This document shows positions 22,476-31,240 of a stretch of 64,000 nucleotides of DNA, in pieces. This stretch comes from VFJZ01 sp046598415 (GTDB lineage Bacteria > Actinomycetota > Thermoleophilia > Gaiellales > F1-60-MAGs149). The stretch is from the NCBI GenBank assembly GCA_046598415.1, contig JBKJIG010000081.1:6012-70011 (forward strand), written 5' to 3'. The notes under the pieces are model-generated. The model did no database searches, was not told where the DNA came from, and was given only the letters and a program-made list of their open reading frames with translations. The position numbers were made by a program, and so were the translations under genes. Within the stretch, counting starts at the first letter, position 1. Each line of letters begins with the position of its first letter.

Positions 22476-23761
22476 TCGTCCTGGTCGTCGGCTCCGGTGG
22501 TCGCGAGCACGCGCTGGTCGCCGCCCTCGCCGCCTCGCCCTCGGTGACCGAGGTGCACGCCGCGCCCGGCAACCCCGGCATCGCGCGCACCGCGGCGTGC
22601 CATCCCGTCAACGCGCTCGACCTGGAGGGTGTCGCCGCGCTGGCCCGCTCGCTCGACGCCGCCCTCGTCGTCGTCGGCCCCGAGGCACCCCTCGTGGAGG
22701 GCCTCGCCGACCTGCTGCGACACACCGGCATCCCGGTGTTCGGGCCAGGCGCGCCCGCCGCGCGGCTCGAGGGGTCGAAGGCGTTCGCGAAAGAGGTCAT
22801 GCAGGCGGCGGGCGTGCCGACCGCGGCCTCGTTCAACGCCGCCACCATGACCGAGGTACGCGCCGCGCTGGCGGCGCTCGACGGCCCCGCGGTCGTGAAG
22901 GCCGACGGCCTCGCCGCCGGCAAGGGGGTCGTGGTCTGCGACGACGCCGCCGAGGCCGAGGCGGCCGCCGCCGAGATGCTCATCGGCGGATCGCTCGGCG
23001 ACGCCGGCCGCACCCTCGTGATCGAGGAGCGTCTGACCGGCCCCGAGGTGTCGCTGCTGGCGCTGTGCGACGGTGAGACCGCGGTGCCGCTGGCCGCCGC
23101 GCAGGACTTCAAGCGCATCGGCGACGGCGACGAGGGGCCCAACACCGGCGGCATGGGGGCGTTCTCGCCCATACCCGGCATCGGCGCCGTCGGCGCGGCC
23201 GAGATCTGCGACGTCGTCCACGTGCCGGTGCTGCGCGAGCTCAGCCGCCGCGGTATCCATTTCAACGGCTGCCTCTACGCCGGCATCATGCTCACGCCGA
23301 CGGGCGCGAAGGTGCTGGAGTTCAACGTCCGGTTCGGCGACCCCGAGACGCAGGCGCTGGTGCCGCGCATCGAGGGCGACTTCGCGCAGCGCCTGCTCGA
23401 CGCCGCTTGCGGGCGCCTGACACGCGACGCGATCCGCTTCCGCCCCGGCGCGTGCGTGCACGTCGCGATGGCGTCGCGCGGGTATCCGGCCACCAGCGAG
23501 AGCGGCGTCGAGATCACCGGCTGCGACGCGGCCGAGGCGTCCGACCCGGACGGTCGCGTCCAGGTGTTCCACGCCGGCACCGCGCTGCGCGGCGACCGGC
23601 TCGTCACGGCCGGCGGTCGCGTGCTCGGCGTCAGCGCTCTCGGCGACGACATCGCCGACGCCCGCGCCCGCGCCTACGCCGCCGTCGACCTGATCGCGTT
23701 CGACGGCATGCAGCGCCGCACCGACATCGCCGCGGCCGCAGCCGCACAGGTCGAGGTCTAG
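22472..23761 (+). CDS. purD: phosphoribosylamine-glycine ligase (GAR synthetase)
   Basis: A 429-residue ATP-grasp enzyme that makes glycinamide ribonucleotide, step 2 of purine synthesis. Seen: VLVVGSGGREHALV at the N-terminus, VKADGLAAGKGVVVCDD for ATP, GPNTGGMGAFSP, and the metal-binding NVRFGDPETQALVPR. GTG 22472 overlaps the purA stop. About 100 bases without coding separate it from purB. Confidence 0.95.
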
Positions 23762-23860
23762 GCACCCTCCCGCTCCGCTCGCCCGGCGCCGACCGGCCGT
23801 CAGCCGACACCTGCCCGGAAGCGCCGCCGACGGAGGGGCCAGCCGGTAGCCTACGGAGAC

Positions 23861-25180
23861 GTGATCGCCCGCTACACACGCCCTGAGATCGGGGCCGTCT
23901 GGACGGACGAGCGACGCCTGGAGCGCTGGCTCGACGTGGAGCTGGCGGCCCTCGACGGCTGGGTGACGCTCAACGTCGTGCCGGCCGACGCCGTCGCCGA
24001 CATCCGCGCGAACGCCCACATCGACGTGGAGCGCGCAAAGGAGATCGAGCGCCGCACGAACCACGACGTGATCGCCTTCACCGAGTCGATCGCCGAGCAG
24101 GTCGGGCCATCGTCGCGCTGGTTCCACTACGGGCTCACCTCGTCCGACGTCGTCGACACCGGCCTCGCACTGCAGCTGCGCGACGCGGGCGCGATCATCC
24201 TCACCTCGCTCGACCGGGCCATCGCGGCCGTCGAGGCGCGCGCGATCGAGCACCGCGACACCCCGTGCATCGGCCGCACCCACGGCGTCCACGCCGAGCC
24301 GACCACCTTCGGGCTGAAGCTGCTCGGCTGGGCCTGCGACCTGCAGCGCAACCGGGTGCGGCTGCGCAGCGCGCTCGACGGCGTCAGCGTCGCCAAGCTG
24401 TCGGGCGCCGTCGGCGCGTACGGCAACCTCGATCCTCGCGTCGAGGAGCACGTCGCGCGCACGCTCGACCTCGAGGTCGAGACGGCCGCCACGCAGGTGA
24501 TCGCCCGCGACCGGCACGCCACGCTGCTGTGCGCCCTGGCGGTGCTGGGCTCGTCGCTCGACCGGTTCGCGACCGAGGTCCGCCACCTGCAGCGCACCGA
24601 GGTGCGCGAGGCGGAAGAGCCGTTCGGTCGCGGCCAGAAGGGCTCCTCGGCGATGCCGCACAAGCGCAACCCGATCACGTGCGAGCGCATCTCCGGCCTG
24701 GCCCGGGTGCTGCGCGGCAACGCGGTCGTCGCGCTCGAGAACGTCGCGCTGTGGCACGAGCGCGACATCTCCCACTCCTCGGCCGAGCGCGTCATCCTGG
24801 CCGACTCGACCATCCTCGCCGACTACATTCTCGACAAGTTCTCCTTCGTGATGGAGGGCCTCGTCGTCCGGCCCGAGCGGATGCTGCAGAACCTGAACGC
24901 GTCGCACGGCCTGCCCTTCTCGGGCCGCGTGCTGCTGAAGCTGGTCGAGGCGGGCCTGTCCCGCGAGGCCGCCTACGACATCGTGCAGCGCAACGCGATG
25001 CGCGCGTGGGAGACCGACGAGCAGCTGCGCGACCTGATCGCCGCCGACCCCGACGCGGCCGCCGTGCCGGCGTCGGTCCTGGACGAGGCATTCGACCTCG
25101 CCGACTTCCTGCGCCACGTGCGCGTCCCCTTCGAACGCGCGCTGTCCCTGCGCGAGGAGCCGATCGATGTCCACGCTTGA
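23861..25180 (+). CDS. purB: adenylosuccinate lyase
   Basis: A 439-residue fumarase-superfamily lyase used twice: SAICAR to AICAR, and adenylosuccinate to AMP. The signature GSSAMPHKRNPI is complete, with the catalytic HYGLTSSDVVDT and GRTHGVHAEPT earlier. GTG start at 23861 lies 8 bases after TAGCCT, so it may have its own promoter in the gap after purD. It overlaps purC by 14 bases. Confidence 0.96.
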   Translation: MIARYTRPEIGAVWTDERRLERWLDVELAALDGWVTLNVVPADAVADIRANAHIDVERAKEIERRTNHDVIAFTESIAEQVGPSSRWFHYGLTSSDVVDTGLALQLRDAGAIILTSLDRAIAAVEARAIEHRDTPCIGRTHGVHAEPTTFGLKLLGWACDLQRNRVRLRSALDGVSVAKLSGAVGAYGNLDPRVEEHVARTLDLEVETAATQVIARDRHATLLCALAVLGSSLDRFATEVRHLQRTEVREAEEPFGRGQKGSSAMPHKRNPITCERISGLARVLRGNAVVALENVALWHERDISHSSAERVILADSTILADYILDKFSFVMEGLVVRPERMLQNLNASHGLPFSGRVLLKLVEAGLSREAAYDIVQRNAMRAWETDEQLRDLIAADPDAAAVPASVLDEAFDLADFLRHVRVPFERALSLREEPIDVHA

Positions 25181-26069
25181 CGACCTGCTCGTCGCCTCCG
25201 GCAAGGTGCGCGAGATCTACGACCTGGGCGACGGCACGCTGCTGCTGGTGGCGTCCGACCGCATGTCGGCCTTCGACGTGATCCTGCCGACGCCGATTCC
25301 CGACAAGGGCCGCGTGCTGACCGGCATGACCCGGTTCTGGCTCGACCGCACGCAGCACATCGTCGCCAACCACATGCTCGGCACGGCGCCCGGCGAGCTG
25401 CCCGAGCTGGCCCGGACGCCCGAGCTGGCGGGGCGCACGATGCACGTCAAGAAGCTCGAGATGCTGCCGGTCGAGTGCGTGGTGCGCGGCTACCTGGTCG
25501 GCTCCGGCTGGAAGGACTACCAGCGCACCGGCACCGTCTGCGGGCACAGCCTGCCGAAGGGTCTCGAGCAGGCCGCGCGCCTGCCGCACCCCCTGTTCAC
25601 GCCGTCCACCAAGGCCGAGCTGGGCGAGCACGACGAGAACATCACCGCCACCCAGGGCATCGCGCTCGTCGGCGGGCCGCGGTTCCGCGAGCTGGAGCGC
25701 GCGTCGATCGCGCTGTACGAGGTGGCCGCCAAGCACGCGGCGGCGCGCGGCATCATCCTCGCCGACACGAAGTTCGAGTTCGGCGTCGACCCCTCGGGCA
25801 CGCTCGTGCTGGCCGACGAGGTGCTGACCCCCGACTCCTCGCGTTACTGGCCGGCCGACTCGTACCACACCGGCATCAGCCCGCCGAGCTTCGACAAGCA
25901 GTACGTTCGCGACTACCTCGAGACGCTCGACTGGGACAAGACGGCGCCCGGCCCCGAGCTGCCCGACGACGTGCGCGACGGCACCGCGGCGAAGTACCGC
26001 GACGCGTACGCGCGCATCACCGGTGCCGACTTCGGCGCCTACCTCCAAGAGATGGGAGTGACCGCATGA
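25167..26069 (+). CDS. purC: SAICAR synthase
   Basis: A 300-residue ligase that couples CAIR with aspartate (step 8, counting from PRPP). VREIYDLGDGTLLLVASDRM and SAFDVILP near the N-terminus, ECVVRGYLVGSGWKDYQ and LADTKFEFGVD are characteristic. The length is of the 300-residue type, longer than E. coli PurC. It is tightly coupled with purB and purS by overlaps. purE and purK, which supply CAIR, are not in this cluster. Confidence 0.95.
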   Translation: MSTLDDLLVASGKVREIYDLGDGTLLLVASDRMSAFDVILPTPIPDKGRVLTGMTRFWLDRTQHIVANHMLGTAPGELPELARTPELAGRTMHVKKLEMLPVECVVRGYLVGSGWKDYQRTGTVCGHSLPKGLEQAARLPHPLFTPSTKAELGEHDENITATQGIALVGGPRFRELERASIALYEVAAKHAAARGIILADTKFEFGVDPSGTLVLADEVLTPDSSRYWPADSYHTGISPPSFDKQYVRDYLETLDWDKTAPGPELPDDVRDGTAAKYRDAYARITGADFGAYLQEMGVTA

Positions 26070-26305
26070 AGGTGACGGTGCTCGTGCGGCCCCGCGACGG
26101 GATCCTCGATCCGCAGGGACAGGCGATCGACCGGTCGCTCCAGGGTCTCGGTTACGCCAGCCGCGGCGTCCGCGCCGGCAAGGTGTTCGACCTCGAGCTC
26201 GACGCCGCCGACCGTGGCGCGGCCGAGTCCCAGGCCCGTGAGCTCGCGGAGCGGGTGCTCACCAACCCGCTGATCGAGCAGTTCGAGGTCGTCGTGCATG
26301 GCTAG
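26066..26305 (+). CDS. purS: FGAM synthase subunit PurS
   Basis: A 79-residue protein (MKVTVLVRPRDGILDPQGQA, then LTNPLIEQFEV). PurS bridges the small PurL and the glutaminase PurQ in the three-part FGAM synthase. Its length and the DPQG motif are typical. It overlaps purC by 4 and purQ by 8 bases. Confidence 0.93.
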   Translation: MKVTVLVRPRDGILDPQGQAIDRSLQGLGYASRGVRAGKVFDLELDAADRGAAESQARELAERVLTNPLIEQFEVVVHG

Positions 26306-26969
26306 GCGCATCGGCGTCGTCACCTTTCCCGGCACGTGCGACGACCGCGACGCGCTGCGCGCCGTCGAGGCGTGCGGCGGCGAGCCGGTCGCGCTCTGGC
26401 ACAAGGACGACGATCTGCGCGGCGTCGACGGCGTGTTCCTCCCCGGCGGCTTCTCGTTCGGCGACTACCTGCGCTGCGGCGCCATCGCGTCGCTGTCTCC
26501 GGTCATGGCCGCGATCGCGCGCTTCGCCGCCGACGGCGGGCCGGTGCTCGGTGTCTGCAACGGGTTTCAGATGCTCTGCGAGACCGGCCTCCTGCCGGGC
26601 GTGCTGCGCGGCAACCACCACGGCCGGTTCAACTGCCTGGAGGTCGAGCTCGTGATCGAGCGGCCCTCGCCGTGGACGGGCAACCGCCCGGCCGGCGCGA
26701 CGCTGACGATCCCGATCAAGCACGGCGAGGGCGCCTGGTACGTGCTGGACGACGAGGCCGAGCGGCTTGCGGCAGGCGGTCAGGTGCTGCTGCGCTACGG
26801 CGCCGACGTGAACGGCGCCACCGCCCTGGTGGCCGGCGTCTGCAACGAGGCCGGGAACGTGTTCGGCCTGATGCCGCACCCCGAGCACGCCGTCGACGCG
26901 CTGATCGGATCGACCGACGGCCGCGCCATCGTCGGCGGCCTGCTCGAGATCGCCGCCGTCCCCGCCTGA
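26298..26969 (+). CDS. purQ: FGAM synthase glutaminase subunit
   Basis: A 223-residue class I glutamine amidotransferase. It releases ammonia for PurL. The nucleophile Cys is in VLGVCNGFQML, with the oxyanion region FLPGGFSFGDYLRCG and the His-Glu pair in GLMPHPEHAVD. It is part of a three-subunit enzyme with purS (overlapping) and purL, from which it is separated by two unrelated genes and a short reverse gene. Confidence 0.95.
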   Translation: MARRIGVVTFPGTCDDRDALRAVEACGGEPVALWHKDDDLRGVDGVFLPGGFSFGDYLRCGAIASLSPVMAAIARFAADGGPVLGVCNGFQMLCETGLLPGVLRGNHHGRFNCLEVELVIERPSPWTGNRPAGATLTIPIKHGEGAWYVLDDEAERLAAGGQVLLRYGADVNGATALVAGVCNEAGNVFGLMPHPEHAVDALIGSTDGRAIVGGLLEIAAVPA

Positions 26970-27007
26970 CGTTCAAGCCGGCGGGCCATCCGGCCGATGC
27001 CAAGACG

Positions 27008-27634
27008 GTGACGGATCACGCCCACCTGCGCCTCGTTCCCGACCGCTCGGCCGAGGTCATCGCCCGCGCGGTCGCGCTCATCGCCGGCGTCCGCGAGGGC
27101 CATCCGCCGGCCCATGCCGAGCGCGTCGCCGAGCTGGCCGGTGCGATCGCCGCGCACGCCGGGCTGGACGATCAGGCCGCGTCGCACTGCACCGTCGGCG
27201 CCTGGCTGCACGACGTCGGCATGGTGGCACTGCCCGACTCGGTCCTCGCGCCGGCCGACCCTGCCGGCTACGTCGACTCGCCGCTCGTCCGCGCCCACGT
27301 GACGCTCGGCGCCGACCTCGTGAGCCGCGTCGCGGAGCTCGCCCCGGCGGCCGACGCGATCCGCCACCACCACGAGCGGTACGATGGCTCGGGCTATCCC
27401 GACGGCCTCGCCGGCGAGGCGATCCCGCTCATCGCCCGCATCGTCGCGACGGCCGACGTGGTCGCCTTCCTGCTGCCCTCGTCCCGCGGCGACGCGCGCG
27501 GGCGGAAGGCCGCCGCCCGCCGGCTGCACGAGTTGGCCGGGTCGATGCTCGACCCCGCACTGGTCGCCGCGGCCGCCGCCGTGCTCGCCGGCGAGGCGCA
27601 GGCGGCGGGCGAGTATCTGCCCCGCACCGCGTAG
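27008..27634 (+). CDS. HD-GYP-type domain protein
   Basis: A 208-residue stand-alone HD hydrolase. HAERVAELAGAIAAHAG, WLHDVGMVALPDSVL (HD pair) and IRHHHERYDGSGYPDGLAGE (the GYP-type motif, here SGYP) are in the expected order. HD-GYP proteins hydrolyse cyclic di-GMP, or other cyclic dinucleotides, but some only bind. There is no receiver or sensor domain. GTG at 27008 chosen; the longer frame is a shadow of purQ. Its position between purQ and purL could link nucleotide signalling to purine synthesis, which is inference. Confidence 0.85.
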   Translation: MTDHAHLRLVPDRSAEVIARAVALIAGVREGHPPAHAERVAELAGAIAAHAGLDDQAASHCTVGAWLHDVGMVALPDSVLAPADPAGYVDSPLVRAHVTLGADLVSRVAELAPAADAIRHHHERYDGSGYPDGLAGEAIPLIARIVATADVVAFLLPSSRGDARGRKAAARRLHELAGSMLDPALVAAAAAVLAGEAQAAGEYLPRTA

Positions 27635-27643
27635 AGTGCACCC

Positions 27644-28504
27644 GTGCTCTGGGAGTCCCGGCCGGTACTCCGGTCACCCGTTTTGATCGCGTCGTTCTAC
27701 GGCTGGAACGACGGTGGGAGCGCGGCCACGCTGGCCGCGTCGTTCGTGCGCACGTCGCTCGACGCCACCCGCTTCGCCAGCATCGACCCCGACGACTACA
27801 TCGACTTCCAGCAGTCGCGGCCGCGCGTGTCGCTCGACGAGGGCCTGACCCGCGAGATCACCTGGCCGGATACCGAGTTCTTCCAGGCGGCGCTGCCGGG
27901 CGCGAACCGCGACATCGTGATCTGCATCGGAACCGAGCCGAACCTGCGCTGGAAGGCGTTCGCCAACGAGATCGCCGATCTGGCCACCGGACTCGGCGTC
28001 GACCTGGCGCTGACGCTCGGCGGGCTCCTGGCCGACACGCCGCACACGCGACCCGTGCCCGTCACCGGCAGCGCCCACGACGGCGAGCTGGCCGCGCGAC
28101 TCGACCTGCGCCGGTCGCGCTACGAGGGCCCGACCGGCATCACCGGCATCCTCCACGACACGTTCGCGCGCCGCAACGTGCCGTCGGCCAGCCTTTGGGC
28201 GGCGGTGCCGCACTACATCGCCGCGAACACCAACCCGGCGGCGGCCCTGGCCCTGGTGCGGCAGCTCGAGGGCGTCCTCGACGTGCACCTGCACCCCGAC
28301 GAGCTGGAGTCGGCCTCCGAGGTGTTCCTGCGCCAGATCGCGCAGGTGCTGGAGTCGGACGAGGAGACGGCCGCGTACGTCAGCGAGCTGGAGCGCCGCG
28401 AGGGCGAGGACGAGGACGAGCCGATCCCGACCGGCGACGAGCTGGCCGAGGAGCTGCAGCGGTTCCTGCGCGAGCGCCGCGAGCGCCCCGACGAGACCCC
28501 GTAG
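27644..28504 (+). CDS. PAC2-family protein
   Basis: A 286-residue protein of the PAC2 (proteasome assembly chaperone 2) family, common in Actinobacteria. It has the opening VLIASFYGWNDGGSAATLA, the GLGVDLALTLGGLLADTPHT strand-loop and the SLWAAVPHYIAANTNPAAA block. The C-terminus is an acidic helix (ERREGEDEDEPIPTGDELAE). A role as a chaperone is suggested by the family name only. GTG 27644 lies 6 bases after TAGAGT, the TAG of which is also the stop of the preceding gene. Confidence 0.87.
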   Translation: MLWESRPVLRSPVLIASFYGWNDGGSAATLAASFVRTSLDATRFASIDPDDYIDFQQSRPRVSLDEGLTREITWPDTEFFQAALPGANRDIVICIGTEPNLRWKAFANEIADLATGLGVDLALTLGGLLADTPHTRPVPVTGSAHDGELAARLDLRRSRYEGPTGITGILHDTFARRNVPSASLWAAVPHYIAANTNPAAALALVRQLEGVLDVHLHPDELESASEVFLRQIAQVLESDEETAAYVSELERREGEDEDEPIPTGDELAEELQRFLRERRERPDETP

Positions 28505-28525
28505 CGTCACGTCCCAGGACATGGA

Positions 28526-28555
28526 AGAGGCCGGGGCCCCCCGGCGCCGGCCTCT
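28526..28555 (+). terminator. hairpin after the PAC2 gene
   Basis: AGAGGCCGG and CCGGCCTCT pair perfectly across a 12-base GC-rich loop, 21 bases after the PAC2 stop. No T-run follows, so it would act as a weak or Rho-assisted terminator, or protect the 3' end. It marks a break in the purine cluster before the reverse-strand gene. Confidence 0.5.
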
Positions 28556-28683
28556 CCCGATTGCGTCCTTGAAACGGCGAGCCCCCCGGCCTCGCCGCGC
28601 ATCCCCCAGGCCGCACTGATGATGGAGATGCACGGGACGGGGAGAACAGTCGCCACAATAGTCGTACCTTTTTTCGAAAAGTA

Positions 28684-28941
28684 TTACTTAGTGATCTTCC
28701 GTTCACGGCCCTCCTGCAGCAGGGCGGCCAGTTCGGCCGGTGTGGCGCTCATCGGGCCGCGCAGCATGCGGCCGTCGCGGCGGTAGCCGAGACGGACGAG
28801 CGGACCGGCGGCGGTGTCGAGGCGCTGCACGACGAGCTCCTCGCCGGCCCGCCCCCCGGCCGCCACTGCGGCTTCGGCAACGACCCGGGCGGGCCCCAGC
28901 GGGCTGGCCACGGTCTTCGGTTCGGGCGACGTCTTCTCCAT
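28684..28941 (-). CDS. hypothetical, 85 aa
   Basis: A small basic protein starting MEKTSPEPKTVASPLGPARV, with a central beta region (LVVQRLDTAAGPLVRLGYRR) and a short C-terminal helix. Not recognised. It lies on the opposite strand between the two halves of the purine cluster, with TTCGAT 6 bases before its ATG. The AT-rich stretch just after its stop (28660-28685) could serve as a terminator. Confidence 0.55.
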   Translation of the reverse strand: MEKTSPEPKTVASPLGPARVVAEAAVAAGGRAGEELVVQRLDTAAGPLVRLGYRRDGRMLRGPMSATPAELAALLQEGRERKITK

Positions 28942-29047
28942 GGCCCGATCGAAGCACGGGGCCATCCCGGGCGTTGTGCACGGTCCGTCGAGAAAGCCGC
29001 CCGGACCGAACGGGAACCGTGACGGTGTCGCGTAGGATGCAGGCATC

Positions 29048-31240
29048 GTGCAGCCCGTTGCCGACCTTCCGCTGCATCGCCGTCTCGGTCTCACGGATGG
29101 CGAGCTCGAGCGGATCACCGCCGACCTCGGACGCGATCCGAACGCGTTCGAGCTGGCCGTCTACTCACTGCTCTGGTCGGAGCACTGCGGCTACAAGCAC
29201 TCCGCGCTGCTGCTGCGCCGCCTGCCGACCGAGGGCCTCCGCGTGCTGCAGGGGCCAGGTGAGAACGCCGGTGTGATCGACGTGGGCGACGGCCTCGCGG
29301 TGGCCTTCAAGGTCGAGAGCCACAACCACCCGTCGGCCGTCGAGCCCTTCCAGGGCGCCGCCACGGGCGTCGGCGGCATCCTCCGCGACATCTTCGCGAT
29401 GGGCGCGCGCCCGATCGCCGTGCTCGACTCGCTGCGCTTCGGCTCGCTGGGCAGCGAGCGTTCCCGCCGGCTGTTCGACGGCTGCGTCCGCGGGATCGGT
29501 CACTACGGCAACTGCGTCGGCGTCCCGAACGTCGGCGGCGAGGTCGTGTTCGAGCCCGGCTACGACTCCAACTGCCTCGTCAACGCGATGTGCGTCGGGC
29601 TGCTCGAGGCCGAGTCGCTGCAACGCGCCAGCGCTGCCGGCACGGGCAACCTGGTCGTGCTGTTCGGCGCGCTCACGGGGCGCGACGGCATCGGCGGCGC
29701 CTCGGTGCTGGCGTCGCAGGACCTGGACGAGGGCGACGACTCGAAGCGGCCCAGCGTCCAGATCGGCGACCCGTTCACCGAGAAGAAGCTGATCGAGTGC
29801 TCGCTCGAGCTCGTCGAGCTCGAGCTGCTGGTGTCGCTGCAGGACCTGGGCGCCGCCGGCCTCGCCTCCTCCACCTCCGAGATGGCCTCCAAGGGCGGCG
29901 TCGGGCTCGAACTCGACCTCGACCGGGTGCCGGTCCGCGAGGAGGGCATGGAGCCGTTCGAGATCATGATCTCCGAGTCGCAGGAACGCATGGCGGCCGT
30001 GGTGGAGCCCGCCCAGCTGGCGGCGGTCGAGGCGGTCTGCGCCAAGTGGGACCTGCCCTGCACCGTGATCGGCACGGTCGTCGACGGCGACACCATGATC
30101 TGCCGCTTCGACGGCGAGGTCGTGGGCGAGCTGCCCGTCGCCTCGCTGGTCGACAACTGCCCGCGCTACGAGATCACGCCCGTCCGGCCCGACCGCCTGG
30201 CAACCGACCCGGTCGACCCGGCGACGTACCCGGCGCCCGACGACCCCGGCGCCACGCTGCTGACGCTGCTGGCCGCTCCCAACATCGCCTCCAAGGCGTG
30301 GGTGTACGCCCAGTACGACCAGTACGTCGGCTCGGGCTCGATCATCCGCCCCGGTGCCGACGCCGGCGTCGTCCGCCTGACCCCGTCCGACCGCGCCATC
30401 TCGATGTCGCTCGACGGCAACGGCCGCCGCGTCTGGCTCGACCCGCGCCGCGGCGGCGCCGAGGCCGTCTGCGAGTCGGCGCTCAACGTGGCCTGCACCG
30501 GCGGCACACCGGCGGCGATCACGAACTGCCTCAACTTCGGCAATCCCGAGCGCGGCGAGACGCCGTACATGCTGGTCGAGGCCATCGAGGGCATCGCCCA
30601 GGCCTGCGAGGCGTTCGGCATCCCCGTCGTCTCCGGCAACGTGTCGCTCTACAACGAGACGTCCGAGACGCCGATCCCGCCGACGCCCACCGTCGGCTGC
30701 CTGGGCGTGCTCGACTCCGCGTCGCACGCGGTCGGCAGCCGGTTCCAGTCCGTCGGCGACGTCGTGCTGCTGCTGACGGCCGGCGTCCCGTCGCTGGACG
30801 GCTCCGAGTACCAGCGCACCGTGCACGGCCGCGTCGAGGGACGCATCGCCGACCGCAACCCGGTCGCGACCGCCGCGCTCTGCACCGCGCTCGCCGACGG
30901 CGCCCGCCGCGGCATCCTGTGCTCCGCCCACGACGTCTCCGACGGCGGCCTCGCGGTCACCATCGCCGAGTCGGCGTTCGGGCTCGGCTGCGACGTCCAG
31001 CTACCCGACCTGGCCGGCCGCGCCGACGTGACGCTGTTCGGCGAGGGCGTGTCCGCCGCGGTCGTCTCGTGCGCACCCGGCGACGAGGCGGCGGTGACCG
31101 CCCTGGGCGGCGTCCGCATCGGCACCGTCACCGGCCAGGGCCGCATTCAGGTCGCCTGCGCCGACGCGCGCATCGACGTCGCCACGGCCGCCGCCGAGGC
31201 CGCCCACGCCGCCACCATCCCGCAGGCGATGGCCCGCTGA
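29048..31240 (+). CDS. purL: FGAM synthase, large subunit PurL (small type)
   Basis: A 730-residue synthetase that turns FGAR into FGAM using ammonia from PurQ. It is the small PurL type that needs PurS and PurQ. Seen: SLLWSEHCGYKHS, KVESHNHPSAVEPFQGAATG, GGILRDIFAMGARP, VNALGVCVG-type loop and the second-half duplicate NVACTGGTPAAITNCLNFG. GTG 29048 lies 9 bases after TAGGAT (29033-29038). The stop overlaps the ATG of purF by one base. Confidence 0.96.
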   Translation: MQPVADLPLHRRLGLTDGELERITADLGRDPNAFELAVYSLLWSEHCGYKHSALLLRRLPTEGLRVLQGPGENAGVIDVGDGLAVAFKVESHNHPSAVEPFQGAATGVGGILRDIFAMGARPIAVLDSLRFGSLGSERSRRLFDGCVRGIGHYGNCVGVPNVGGEVVFEPGYDSNCLVNAMCVGLLEAESLQRASAAGTGNLVVLFGALTGRDGIGGASVLASQDLDEGDDSKRPSVQIGDPFTEKKLIECSLELVELELLVSLQDLGAAGLASSTSEMASKGGVGLELDLDRVPVREEGMEPFEIMISESQERMAAVVEPAQLAAVEAVCAKWDLPCTVIGTVVDGDTMICRFDGEVVGELPVASLVDNCPRYEITPVRPDRLATDPVDPATYPAPDDPGATLLTLLAAPNIASKAWVYAQYDQYVGSGSIIRPGADAGVVRLTPSDRAISMSLDGNGRRVWLDPRRGGAEAVCESALNVACTGGTPAAITNCLNFGNPERGETPYMLVEAIEGIAQACEAFGIPVVSGNVSLYNETSETPIPPTPTVGCLGVLDSASHAVGSRFQSVGDVVLLLTAGVPSLDGSEYQRTVHGRVEGRIADRNPVATAALCTALADGARRGILCSAHDVSDGGLAVTIAESAFGLGCDVQLPDLAGRADVTLFGEGVSAAVVSCAPGDEAAVTALGGVRIGTVTGQGRIQVACADARIDVATAAAEAAHAATIPQAMAR

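Noticed and set aside
28656..28690. Terminator in TTTTTTCGAAAA after the 85-aa gene
   Set aside because: The stem is short and AT-only; mentioned with the gene but not supported as a terminator.
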